64,000 nt of DNA, taken from positions 124,001 to 188,000 of the forward strand of contig NZ_JAAVVC010000005.1 in assembly GCF_018449725.1 (NCBI RefSeq). The letters run 5' to 3'. The position numbers and the translations under genes were made by a program. Source of the DNA: Pseudomonas sp. dw_612 (lineage in GTDB: Bacteria > Pseudomonadota > Gammaproteobacteria > Pseudomonadales > Pseudomonadaceae). Of the stretch, positions 17,920-26,464 are shown piece by piece. Positions within the stretch are counted from its first letter, which is position 1. The number at the start of each line of letters is the position of its first letter. A model generated the notes under the pieces. That model saw only the letters and a program-made list of their open reading frames with translations. It was not told the DNA's origin and did not search any database.

Positions 17920-18984
17920 ATGTTCCGTCCCAAATTGTTGTTCACCAGCCTTGCAGCGCTCGCTCTGGGCGCCTGTTCGCCGCAAGATCCGCAAGCCGTC
18001 ACCTCGGCGGCCATCGCCAAACAAGTGATCCTGCCGACCTACAGCCGTTGGGTCGAAGCCGATCGTCAACTGGCCGTCAGCGCCCTCGCCTACTGCCAAG
18101 GCAAGGAAGACCTCGACACCGCTCGTAAAGACTTCCTGCACGCGCAGAAAGCCTGGGCACAGCTGCAACCGTTGCTGATCGGGCCACTGGCCGAGGGCAA
18201 CCGTGCGTGGCAGGTGCAATTCTGGCCGGACAAGAAAAACCTGGTCGGCCGTCAAGTCGAGCAACTGGTCACCGCACAGCCGCAGATCGATGCCGCGGCC
18301 CTGGCCAAATCGAGCGTGGTGGTTCAGGGCCTGTCGGCCTACGAATACATTCTGTTCGACAGCAAGATCGACATGGCCGACGCCACTCAGAAAGCCAAGT
18401 ATTGCCCGCTGCTGACCGCCATCGGCGAACGCCAGAAGCAATTGGCCGAAGAGATCCTGTCGCGCTGGAACACCAACGACGGCATGCTCGCGCAGATGAG
18501 CAAATTCCCGAACCAGCGTTACGCCGATTCCCACGAAGCGATCGCCGATCTGCTGCGGGTACAGGTCACGGCGCTGGACACCCTGAAGAAAAAACTCGGC
18601 ACGCCGATGGGGCGCCAGACCAAAGGCATTCCACAGCCGTTCCAGGCTGACGCGTGGCGCAGCCAGTCGTCGCTGCTTGGTTTGGAAGCCAGCCTGGCCG
18701 CCGCGCAAACCGTCTGGGTCGGGGTCGATAACAAAGGCCTGCGCGGTCTGTTGCCGAGCGATCAGAAACCGTTGGCCGACAAGATCGACGCCGCCTACGC
18801 TGCCTCGCTCAAGCTGTTCGCCAGCAACCAGCGCTCGCTGACCGAAATGCTCAACGACGATGCCGGTCGCCAGCAACTCAACGATATCTACGACAGCCTC
18901 AACGTCGTCCATCGCCTGCACGAAGGCGAGCTGGCCAAGGCGCTGGGCATCCAACTGGGCTTCAACGCCAACGACGGTGACTGA
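17920..18984 (+). CDS. Second imelysin-family lipoprotein
   Basis: A 354-residue lipoprotein (LALGAC lipobox, C19) with an imelysin domain over most of its length. Its motif reads GLSAYEYILF (G137, S139, E142), so the histidine of GxHxxE is replaced by serine while the glutamate is kept. It follows the di-heme gene by 29 bp and overlaps the DUF1513 gene by one base. This is the COG3489 type that accompanies COG3488 and COG3490. Metal-binding ability may differ from the first imelysin. Confidence 0.85.
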   Translation: MFRPKLLFTSLAALALGACSPQDPQAVTSAAIAKQVILPTYSRWVEADRQLAVSALAYCQGKEDLDTARKDFLHAQKAWAQLQPLLIGPLAEGNRAWQVQFWPDKKNLVGRQVEQLVTAQPQIDAAALAKSSVVVQGLSAYEYILFDSKIDMADATQKAKYCPLLTAIGERQKQLAEEILSRWNTNDGMLAQMSKFPNQRYADSHEAIADLLRVQVTALDTLKKKLGTPMGRQTKGIPQPFQADAWRSQSSLLGLEASLAAAQTVWVGVDNKGLRGLLPSDQKPLADKIDAAYAASLKLFASNQRSLTEMLNDDAGRQQLNDIYDSLNVVHRLHEGELAKALGIQLGFNANDGD

Positions 18985-20096
18985 TGAGGGCGAGTGCCAT
19001 GCTGCGACGTCAGGCTCTGACTTTAGGTAGTTTGCTGCTGGGAGCAGTGACACTGGGCGGCTGGACGCTGTTCAAACGCAAGGATCAGAGCTCGCTGCTG
19101 CTGTCGGCGCGGGACGATACCGACGGCAAGCACTACGCCGTCGGCTATCGGCTGGACGGCACCCGGGTGTTCACCACCCAGGTCGGCCAGCGCTGCCACG
19201 ACATCATCAATCACCCGACGCTGGCGATTGCGCTGTTTGTCGCCAGGCGCCCCGGTACCGAGAGTTACCTGATCGACCTGCGCGACGGCACGCTGCTGCA
19301 AACCGTGACGTCGCAGCCGAACCGGCATTTCTACGGGCACGCGGTGATTCACAAGGATGGTGAGTTCTTGTACGCCACCGAGAACGACACGTCTGATCCG
19401 GGCCGAGGCTTGCTGGGTGTGTATAAGTTCGAAGGCGAGCGACTTATCCACAGCGGCGAAATTCCTACCCATGGCGTCGGTCCGCATCAGGTGTCGTGGA
19501 TGCCCGATGGTGAAACCCTGGTGGTGGCCAACGGCGGGATTCGCACCGAGGCCGAAAGCCGGGTCGAGATGAACCTCAACGCCATGGAACCGAGCCTGGT
19601 GATGATGCAGCGCGACGGCACCTTGTTGAGCAAGGAAACCCTCGCCCAACAGATGAACAGCGTGCGCCATCTCGGGATTGCCAGCGACGGCACGATCCTC
19701 GCCAGCCAGCAGTTCATGGGGCCGTCCCAAGAGTCGTCGGAGTTGCTGGCCATCAAGCGTCCGGGCCAGCCGTTCGTGGCGTTCCCGGTGCCTGAGCATC
19801 AGTTGCAAGCCATGGGGCACTACACCGCCAGCGTCGCGGTGCACAGCGAACTGCGGTTGGTCGCGTTGACCGCGCCGCGCGGCAATCGCTTTTTCATCTG
19901 GGACCTGGACAGCGGCGAAGTGCGCCTGGATGCGCCGCTGCCGGATTGCGCCGGGGTCGGTGCGGTGGCCGACGGGTTTGTCGTGACCTCGGGCCAGGGG
20001 CGTTGCCGGTATTACGATTGCCGTCAGACAGATCTTGTTGCAAAACCGCTGGAGCTGCCGGCGGGGCTTTGGGATAACCATCTGCATCTGATCTGA
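18984..20096 (+). CDS. DUF1513 beta-propeller-like protein, probable Tat substrate
   Basis: The 370-residue protein has an N-terminal twin-arginine-like signal (LRRQALTLGSLLLGAV) followed by repeated four-stranded blades such as GHAVIHKDGEFLYATEN, GPHQVSWMPDGETLVVANGG and RHLGIASDGTILAS. DUF1513 (COG3490) always seems to travel with the imelysin and di-heme genes. The start overlaps the preceding stop as TGATG; a second ATG at 18999 (MLRRQ) would suit the Tat signal better. Export by Tat suggests folding or cofactor loading in the cytoplasm, which is inference. Confidence 0.82.
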   Translation: MRASAMLRRQALTLGSLLLGAVTLGGWTLFKRKDQSSLLLSARDDTDGKHYAVGYRLDGTRVFTTQVGQRCHDIINHPTLAIALFVARRPGTESYLIDLRDGTLLQTVTSQPNRHFYGHAVIHKDGEFLYATENDTSDPGRGLLGVYKFEGERLIHSGEIPTHGVGPHQVSWMPDGETLVVANGGIRTEAESRVEMNLNAMEPSLVMMQRDGTLLSKETLAQQMNSVRHLGIASDGTILASQQFMGPSQESSELLAIKRPGQPFVAFPVPEHQLQAMGHYTASVAVHSELRLVALTAPRGNRFFIWDLDSGEVRLDAPLPDCAGVGAVADGFVVTSGQGRCRYYDCRQTDLVAKPLELPAGLWDNHLHLI

Positions 20097-20107
20097 ACAG
20101 GTCTTGT

Positions 20108-20238
20108 GTAGCAGCTGGCGAAGCCTGCGTTCGGCGGCGAAGCCGTCGTGATGTCCGACAACGCGATGTGTCAGGCAACCCGCGGTGAATGGATTTACGA
20201 CGGCTGCGCCGCCGAACGCAGGCTACGCCAGCGGCTAC
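20108..20238. repeat. 131-bp inverted-repeat element, GTAGCAGCTGGCGAAGCC family
   Basis: Arms as in the other copies; the centre contains GATGTGTCAGGCAACCCGC. It separates the imelysin operon from the RND pump genes. Confidence 0.88.
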
Positions 20239-20311
20239 AGTTGGATTCCCCTTCCTACTCGGAGTAATGTTCCCGCCTGTCTCGCCTGATTTTCTCCAAG
20301 GAAGTGGAAAT

Positions 20312-21460
20312 ATGCTGCGTCGCCGCATGCTGATCATGTTGGGTGTTGTGTTGCTGATCGTGCTGGCCCTGGGCGGTTACAAGGCCTTTTCGATTTACAC
20401 GATGATCCAGGGTTTCGCCAAGCCGAAACCGCCCATCAGTGTCGCCGTGGCCACGGCCGCCGAACAGCCGTGGCAAATGCGCCTGCCCACCGTCGGCACG
20501 CTCAAGGCATTGCAAGGGGTGAACCTGAGCCTGGAGATTTCCGGCACCGTCAAAGACCTGATGTTCGAGTCCGGACAGAAGGTCAAGGCCGGGCAACCGC
20601 TGCTGCAATTGGACAGCGCCGTGGAGAGCGCCCTGCTGGAAACCGCCCAGGCTGACCTCGGGCTGGCACAGCTGGATTTCGGCCGGGGCAGTCAATTGGT
20701 CGACAGCCGAGCCATTTCCAAAGGTGAGTACGACCGGCTCTCGGCGCAACTGCAAAAGAACAAGGCGACGGTCAATCAACTCAAGGCGTCCCTGGCCAAG
20801 AAACGCATCCTCGCGCCCTTCAGTGGCACCATCGGCATTCGTCAGGTGGACGTCGGCGACTATCTCGCCAGCGGCACGATGATCGCCACCCTGCAAGACC
20901 TCAGCAGCCTCTATGTCGACTTCTTCCTGCCCGAGCAATCGGTGCCGAAGATCGCTCTTGGCCAACCGGTGCAGGTCTTCGTCTCGGCCTACCCGACGCA
21001 GAACTTCCCCGGCACCATCAGCGCGATCAACCCGAAGGTCGAGAACAGCACCCGCAACATCCTGGTCCGCGCCACGCTGGCCAACCCGGATGGCAAGTTG
21101 CTGCCGGGGATGTTCGCCAGCCTGCAAGTCATGTTGCCGGACCCGCAAAAGCACATCGTCGTGCCGGAAAGTGCGATCACCTACACTCTGTACGGCAACT
21201 CGCTGTACGTGGTTGGGCAGAAGAAAGCCGAGGACGGCACGCTGGAAAAAGACGACAAGGGCCAACCGATCCTGATCGCCGAGCGACGGTTCATCGAAAC
21301 CGGCGAACGCCGTGATGGTCTGGTGATGATCAACAAAGGCGTGCAGAGCGGCGAACAAGTGGTCACGGCCGGCCAGATCAAACTGGACAACGGCGCACAC
21401 ATTGCCATCAGCGACGACAAGACCCTGACCGATAAGAACAGTCAGCCACGTACTGACTGA
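20312..21460 (+). CDS. RND efflux periplasmic adaptor (MexV-like)
   Basis: This 382-residue membrane-fusion protein has an N-terminal anchor helix (LIMLGVVLLIVLALGGYKAF, about 7-26), a lipoyl/barrel-sandwich region split around a helical hairpin (GTVKDLMFESGQKVKAGQPLL then ILAPFSGTIGIRQVDVGDYL) and a beta-barrel and membrane-proximal domain. ATG 20312 has AAGGA 9 bases upstream. It is 13 bp before its RND permease. Position after the imelysin operon matches mexVW in P. aeruginosa, from memory. Confidence 0.9.
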   Translation: MLRRRMLIMLGVVLLIVLALGGYKAFSIYTMIQGFAKPKPPISVAVATAAEQPWQMRLPTVGTLKALQGVNLSLEISGTVKDLMFESGQKVKAGQPLLQLDSAVESALLETAQADLGLAQLDFGRGSQLVDSRAISKGEYDRLSAQLQKNKATVNQLKASLAKKRILAPFSGTIGIRQVDVGDYLASGTMIATLQDLSSLYVDFFLPEQSVPKIALGQPVQVFVSAYPTQNFPGTISAINPKVENSTRNILVRATLANPDGKLLPGMFASLQVMLPDPQKHIVVPESAITYTLYGNSLYVVGQKKAEDGTLEKDDKGQPILIAERRFIETGERRDGLVMINKGVQSGEQVVTAGQIKLDNGAHIAISDDKTLTDKNSQPRTD

Positions 21461-21473
21461 TCAAGGAATCCTC

Positions 21474-24400
21474 ATGGCTTTTACCGATCCGTTCATCCGC
21501 CGCCCGGTGCTCGCCACCGTGGTCAGCCTGTTGATTGTGCTGCTGGGCTTCCAGGCCTGGAGCAAGCTGCCCCTGCGCCAATACCCGCAAATGGAAAACG
21601 CCCTGATCACGGTGACCACCGCCTACCCCGGGGCCAACGCCGAAACGATCCAGGGCTACATCACCCAACCGATGCAGCAGAGTCTGGCGAGTGCCGAGGG
21701 CATCGACTACATGACCTCGGTCAGTCGCCAGAACTTCTCGGTGATCTCGATCTACGCGCGCATCGGCTCCAACAGCGACCGCTTGTTCACCGAGCTGCTG
21801 GCCAAGGCCAACGAAGTGAAGAACAAGCTGCCCCAGGACGCCGAAGACCCGGTGCTGAGCAAGGAAGCGGCCGACGCTTCGGCGCTGATGTACATCAGCT
21901 ACTTCAGCAAGGAGCTGAACAACCCGCAGATCACCGACTATTTATCCCGGGTCATCCAGCCCAAACTGGCGACCTTGCCGGGCATGGCCGAAGCCGAGAT
22001 TCTTGGCAACCAGGTGTTCGCCATGCGCCTGTGGCTGGATCCGGTAAAACTCGCCGGTTTCGGCCTGAGCGCCAGCGACGTGACCAACGCCGTGCGCCAG
22101 TACAACTTCCTCTCCGCCGCCGGCGAAGTGAAAGGCGAGTACGTGGTCACCAGCATCAACGCCAATACCGAACTCAAGTCCGCCGAGGCCTTTGCCGCGA
22201 TCCCGCTCAAGGTGTCGGGTGATAGCCGGGTGCTGCTCAGTGATGTGGCGCGGGTCGAGATGGGCGCCGAGAACTACAACGCCATCAGTTCTTTCGGCGG
22301 AACGCCGTCGGTGTACATCGGTATCAAGGCAACACCCGGCGCCAACCCGCTGGACGTGATCAAGGAAGTGCGCAAGATCATGCCGGAGCTGGAAGCCCAG
22401 CTACCGCCCAACCTGAAAAGCGAAATTGCCTACGACGCCACACTGTTTATCCAGGCCTCCATCAACGAGGTGATCAAAACCCTGTTCGAAGCGGTACTGA
22501 TCGTGATTGTGGTGGTGTTTCTGTTCCTCGGGGCCCTGCGTTCGGTGGTGATCCCGGTGGTGACCATCCCGCTGTCGATGATCGGCGTGATGTTCTTCAT
22601 GCAGATGATGGGCTACTCGATCAACCTGCTGACCCTGCTGGCGATGGTGCTGGCCATCGGGCTGGTGGTGGACGATGCGATTGTGGTGGTGGAGAACATC
22701 CACCGGCACATCGAGGAAGGCAAGACACCGCTGGACGCGGCCATTGAAGGCGCCCGGGAAATCGCCATGCCGGTGGTGTCCATGACGATCACCCTGGCGG
22801 CGGTGTATGCGCCGATCGGTTTCCTCACGGGCCTCACCGGGGCGCTGTTCAAGGAGTTTGCCCTGACGCTGGCCGGTGCGGTGGTGATCTCGGGCATTGT
22901 GGCCCTGACGCTGTCACCCATGATGTGCGCCTTTTTGCTGCGCCACGACGAAAACCCCAGCGGCCTGGCCCATCGCCTGGACCTGATTTTCGAAGGCCTC
23001 AAGCGCCGTTACCGGAGCATGCTCCACGGCACACTCAATACCCGGCCGGTGGTGATGGTGTTCGCGGTAATCGTGCTGTGCCTGATCCCGGTGTTTCTCA
23101 AGTTCGCCAAGTCGGAGCTGGCGCCGGACGAAGACCAGGGCATCATTTTCATGATGGCCAACGCCCCGCAGCCGACCAACCTCGATTACCTGAACGCCTA
23201 CACCGACGAGTTCATCCAGATATTCAAAGAGTTCCCCGAGTACTACTCCTCGTTCCAGATCAATGGCTTCAACGGCGTGCAATCGGGTATCGGCGGTTTC
23301 CTGCTCAAGCCGTGGAACGAGCGCAGTCGCACGCAAATGCAGATCCTGCCCGAGGTTCAGGCCAAACTGGGGAACATTCCCGGTTTGCAGATTTTCGGCT
23401 TCAACCTGCCGTCCCTGCCGGGCACCGGTGAAGGCTTGCCGTTTCAGTTCATCATCAACACCGCCAACGATTACGCGTCGCTGCTGGACGTGGCGGATCG
23501 GGTGAAAAAACGCGCGCTGGAATCCGGCAAGTTCGCCTTTGTCGACATCGACCTGGCGTTCGACAAGCCAGAAGTGGTGGTGGATATCGACCGCGCCAAG
23601 GCTGCACAGATGGGCGTGTCGATGCAGGACCTCGGCGGCACCCTGGCGACGCTGCTGGGTGAGGCTGAGATCAACCGGTTCACCATTGAAGGGCGCAGCT
23701 ATAAGGTCATCGCCCAGGTCGAGCGGGCGTACCGGGACAACCCCGACTGGCTGAACAATTACTACGTCAAGAACACTGCGGGCGAACTGCTGCCCCTGTC
23801 GACCCTGATTACCGTCACCGACCGGGCGCGGCCACGGCAGTTGAACCAGTTCCAGCAGCTCAATGCGGCGGCCGTGACCGGGTTCCCGCTGGTGAGCATG
23901 GGCGAAGCCATCGAAGTCGTACGCCAGATCGCCCAGGAAGAAGCACCGGTGGGCTTTGCCTTTGACTACGGCGGCACGTCACGGCAATTCGTCCAGGAAG
24001 GCAGCGCTCTGTGGGTGACCTTCGCGCTGGCGCTGGCGATCATTTTCCTGGTACTGGCGGCGCAGTTCGAAAGCTTCCGTGATCCGCTGGTGATACTGGT
24101 CACCGTGCCGCTGTCGATCTGTGGCGCGTTGATCCCCTTGTTTCTGGGTTGGTCGAGCATGAACATTTACACCCAGGTCGGGTTGGTGACGCTGATCGGG
24201 CTGATCAGCAAGCACGGCATCCTGATCGTCGAGTTCGCCAACACACTGCGCAAGGAAAAGGGCTTGAGCCCGCGCGACGCGGTCGAGCAAGCAGCCGCCA
24301 TTCGTCTGCGGCCGGTGCTGATGACCACGGCGGCAATGGTGTTCGGCATGGTGCCGTTGATTCTGGCCACCGGCGCGGGTGCCGTCAGTCGGTTCGATAT

Positions 24401-24500
24401 CGGCACGGTGATCGCCACGGGGATGTCGATCGGGACGTTGTTCACCCTGTTCGTGTTGCCCTGCGTTTACACGCTACTGGCTAAGCCCGATAAGCCCTGA
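21474..24500 (+). CDS. RND multidrug efflux permease (MexW-like)
   Basis: A 1008-residue inner-membrane proton antiporter of the HAE1 class with 12 TM helices and two large periplasmic loops. The start FIRRPVLATVVSLLIVLLG is typical. The TM4 proton-relay aspartates are seen in LVVDDAIVVVENI. With the adaptor upstream it should form a tripartite pump exporting drugs or lipophilic compounds. No outer-membrane channel gene follows, so it must borrow an OprM-type protein encoded elsewhere, as MexVW does. No local regulator gene is present. Confidence 0.93.
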   Translation: MAFTDPFIRRPVLATVVSLLIVLLGFQAWSKLPLRQYPQMENALITVTTAYPGANAETIQGYITQPMQQSLASAEGIDYMTSVSRQNFSVISIYARIGSNSDRLFTELLAKANEVKNKLPQDAEDPVLSKEAADASALMYISYFSKELNNPQITDYLSRVIQPKLATLPGMAEAEILGNQVFAMRLWLDPVKLAGFGLSASDVTNAVRQYNFLSAAGEVKGEYVVTSINANTELKSAEAFAAIPLKVSGDSRVLLSDVARVEMGAENYNAISSFGGTPSVYIGIKATPGANPLDVIKEVRKIMPELEAQLPPNLKSEIAYDATLFIQASINEVIKTLFEAVLIVIVVVFLFLGALRSVVIPVVTIPLSMIGVMFFMQMMGYSINLLTLLAMVLAIGLVVDDAIVVVENIHRHIEEGKTPLDAAIEGAREIAMPVVSMTITLAAVYAPIGFLTGLTGALFKEFALTLAGAVVISGIVALTLSPMMCAFLLRHDENPSGLAHRLDLIFEGLKRRYRSMLHGTLNTRPVVMVFAVIVLCLIPVFLKFAKSELAPDEDQGIIFMMANAPQPTNLDYLNAYTDEFIQIFKEFPEYYSSFQINGFNGVQSGIGGFLLKPWNERSRTQMQILPEVQAKLGNIPGLQIFGFNLPSLPGTGEGLPFQFIINTANDYASLLDVADRVKKRALESGKFAFVDIDLAFDKPEVVVDIDRAKAAQMGVSMQDLGGTLATLLGEAEINRFTIEGRSYKVIAQVERAYRDNPDWLNNYYVKNTAGELLPLSTLITVTDRARPRQLNQFQQLNAAAVTGFPLVSMGEAIEVVRQIAQEEAPVGFAFDYGGTSRQFVQEGSALWVTFALALAIIFLVLAAQFESFRDPLVILVTVPLSICGALIPLFLGWSSMNIYTQVGLVTLIGLISKHGILIVEFANTLRKEKGLSPRDAVEQAAAIRLRPVLMTTAAMVFGMVPLILATGAGAVSRFDIGTVIATGMSIGTLFTLFVLPCVYTLLAKPDKP

Positions 24501-24517
24501 ATCACGCCAATCCCCCT

Positions 24518-24605
24518 GTGGGAGCGGGCTTGCTCGCGAAGGGGCCCTGTCAGTCAGCATCATCGCTGAATGACACACCGCTTTCGCGAGCAAGCCCGCT
24601 CCCAC
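24518..24605. repeat. 88-bp REP doublet, GTGGGAGCGGGC family
   Basis: Unit of exactly 88 bp, 17 bases after the stop of the RND permease. Confidence 0.9.
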
Positions 24606-24636
24606 AGGGGTTCGGTGTTGTTGCTGAACATCAGGC

Positions 24637-24669
24637 AAAAAAAAGACCCCGCATCTGCGAGGTCTTTTA
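24637..24669. terminator. Bidirectional terminator between the RND and inaA operons
   Basis: AAAAAAGACCCCGCA/TGCGAGGTCTTTTA hairpin with an A-run and T-run on the two sides, serving convergent operons. Confidence 0.85.
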
Positions 24670-24686
24670 TTTGGGCTTCAATCTGT

Positions 24687-24914
24687 TCAACTCTGCGGCC
24701 TCAATCCTTGTGAAAGTCCGAACATGAACAGTAACAAGTCATGGTCAGGTTGTGTGGCCACGGCTGCTTTGGCAACCCGTGGCAACGGGCAGTGAGCGTC
24801 ACCGTTCACTGCACTGAGGACCTGCGTGCGGGGCTGCTCCCAAGCCGCCACCGCCAATGAAGCAACTGCCAAGGCTCCTAGAAGAAACACACCTCGTGCA
24901 ATTTCGAGTTTCAT
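24687..24914 (-). CDS. Small secreted hypothetical protein of the inaA operon
   Basis: The 75-residue product has a signal peptide (MKLEIARGVFLLGALAVASLAVA) and a short mature part with a single cysteine (DAHCPLPRVAKAAV). It starts two bases after the inaA stop codon, with AAAGG about 9 bases before ATG 24914, so it is translationally coupled to inaA. I know no function. It belongs to the colRS-linked operon and could act in the envelope. Confidence 0.72.
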   Translation of the reverse strand: MKLEIARGVFLLGALAVASLAVAAWEQPRTQVLSAVNGDAHCPLPRVAKAAVATQPDHDLLLFMFGLSQGLRPQS

Positions 24915-24916
24915 CG

Positions 24917-25630
24917 CTATAAACCTTTGATAGCGCTGCCAAACGCCGTCTCATAAAAATAGACCAGATTCTTCCAGTCTGTATCGCTGAACGACGAGTG
25001 GCGACGCAATTGTTTCAGGTCATGAGCGGCGGCCTGGCGGGCCAACAAACGCTGGCGACATTTCTCCAGATCGATCAACGCCACTTCAACCGTGGCCGCT
25101 TCACCTTCACCAACAACCCGCACGAATACGTGTTTGATGTAGATGCAGCTGTGCTGCCAACGGCCCTTGTGCATGCGGGCCATATTCTCGGCCATATCCT
25201 TGAGGACGCGCTCGTACACCGACTCGCCGTGACGCTCACGACCGCCACCGGCTAACCAGTGTTCGATTTCCTCAAAGCCATCCAGCGACTTGGTCACCAG
25301 CAAGGCACGCCATTTGTGTACAGGGTCACGCTGGGCGCCGCAGAACACCATTTCCGGGACACGTACGCCAAGCGCACTCAAACCGGTCAGCGCATCACGC
25401 TCGCGCAATACGGTCGGTCGGCCGAAAGGGTGTAGCCAACTGCGATAGATGTGCCCGGTCTGACGCTTGGCATACAGCAGTTGTCCGTCGCTGCCCCTGA
25501 CGCGCTGCACGCCACTTTCCCCACCGCGGCGAACGTTGGGTTCTTCGACCCATTCACCACGCTGGTTCCAGAAATAATCGAAGCGGTCCTGAGGAGCGAC
25601 TTCCGTTTCTGCTGCATATTGCACTGCCAT
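24917..25630 (-). CDS. inaA: Lipopolysaccharide kinase InaA-family protein
   Basis: The 237-residue protein belongs to the Kdo/WaaP-like protein-kinase fold. Visible signs are the conserved lysine in LLYAKRQTGH, a catalytic-loop-like HKGRWQHSCIYIKHVFV, and VALIDLEKCR as the metal-binding D segment. InaA genes are acid- or stress-inducible, and the family phosphorylates LPS core sugars. ATG 25630 (MAVQYAAETE) has AGAGG 7 bases upstream and follows the methyltransferase stop by 4 bases. The longer open frame to 25828 overlaps that gene and is rejected. Confidence 0.88.
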   Translation of the reverse strand: MAVQYAAETEVAPQDRFDYFWNQRGEWVEEPNVRRGGESGVQRVRGSDGQLLYAKRQTGHIYRSWLHPFGRPTVLRERDALTGLSALGVRVPEMVFCGAQRDPVHKWRALLVTKSLDGFEEIEHWLAGGGRERHGESVYERVLKDMAENMARMHKGRWQHSCIYIKHVFVRVVGEGEAATVEVALIDLEKCRQRLLARQAAAHDLKQLRRHSSFSDTDWKNLVYFYETAFGSAIKGL

Positions 25631-25634
25631 CCCG

Positions 25635-26306
25635 TTACCTCTTGCGTAATACGTAAACCCGCCACATGGCATAGAGCGGTATAAAGTCCAGTTGTTCCTG
25701 AATACGGAAACCCGCCTGCTCGAATTCCTTTTCAACCGTTGCCGCCGGTAACACAAAGCGATTTTGGTAACCTTCTTTCTCACGCCTTTTCTCTGCGCGC
25801 TTGCGTTTCCAGGCCTTGAAATTGCCATCCACCCACAACGAAAGGATCACGCTGTCGCGAGTGACACGCTGGAATTCGCGCAAAATAGCCAGTCGATGCT
25901 CGGCTTCACCGATGTGATGGAGCAAACGCATGCAGAAAATGCTGTCGACAGCGTTATCGGGTAAAGCAATGTCGAATGCTGAAGTGTGCAAGGGTTGTAC
26001 CCGTTTTACCACTTCGGCGGGTTGTGCCTGCGTAGCGATCTTCAGCATTGACTCAGAGTTGTCAGCCCCGATGATCACACGGTTGGGTTTTTCCCCCAGC
26101 AGCGGCCAGAAACGTCCGGCACCGCAGGGTAAATCAAGAACCAGCCCCGGCTCACCGGCCAGGGTCAGCGCTTTACGCGCCAATTGTTCGTCTCGCCAAT
26201 GGGACAGTCGACGACCAAGGCCTTCCTGATGTTTGCGCAGGTATTTTTGCGCGTGTTCATCGTCGTACTTTTCGGAAAAATCCAGTTTGATAGGGCTTGC
26301 CATCAT
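25635..26306 (-). CDS. Class I SAM-dependent methyltransferase of the inaA operon
   Basis: This 223-residue cytoplasmic enzyme has the SAM-binding motif I LVLDLPCGAGRF (about residues 55-66), an acidic motif II IIGADNSESML and a motif near DSIFCMRLLHHIG. The substrate is unknown. It is the first gene of a three-gene operon (methyltransferase, inaA, small secreted protein) beside colRS, and corresponds to the orf222-inaA operon described near colRS in P. putida, as I recall. Two adjacent ATGs fit the AGGAG ribosome site; I took the first. Confidence 0.85.
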   Translation of the reverse strand: MMASPIKLDFSEKYDDEHAQKYLRKHQEGLGRRLSHWRDEQLARKALTLAGEPGLVLDLPCGAGRFWPLLGEKPNRVIIGADNSESMLKIATQAQPAEVVKRVQPLHTSAFDIALPDNAVDSIFCMRLLHHIGEAEHRLAILREFQRVTRDSVILSLWVDGNFKAWKRKRAEKRREKEGYQNRFVLPAATVEKEFEQAGFRIQEQLDFIPLYAMWRVYVLRKR

Positions 26307-26373
26307 TAAAGTCTCCTGACTGCTGATGACAACCACCTTAGGTAGCGCCGTGTCAGCGTCAGGTCATGACTTT

Positions 26374-26389
26374 GTGAAAACTTCGTTGT
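26374..26389 (-). promoter_or_regulatory. Degenerate ColR-box candidate upstream of methyltransferase-inaA
   Basis: Read leftward, ACAACGAAGTTTTCAC keeps the TTTTCAC end and the internal AAC in the same register as the box upstream of the PAP2 gene, with 13 of 16 positions allowed by the consensus. It is 68 bases before the methyltransferase start. Confidence 0.4.
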
Positions 26390-26464
26390 GTAAAACGGCG
26401 AAGTATTTCAGGGTTTTTCAGGATAGGAAAGCGGGTGCGGAGCCACCCGTCAGCTGCAACCCGA

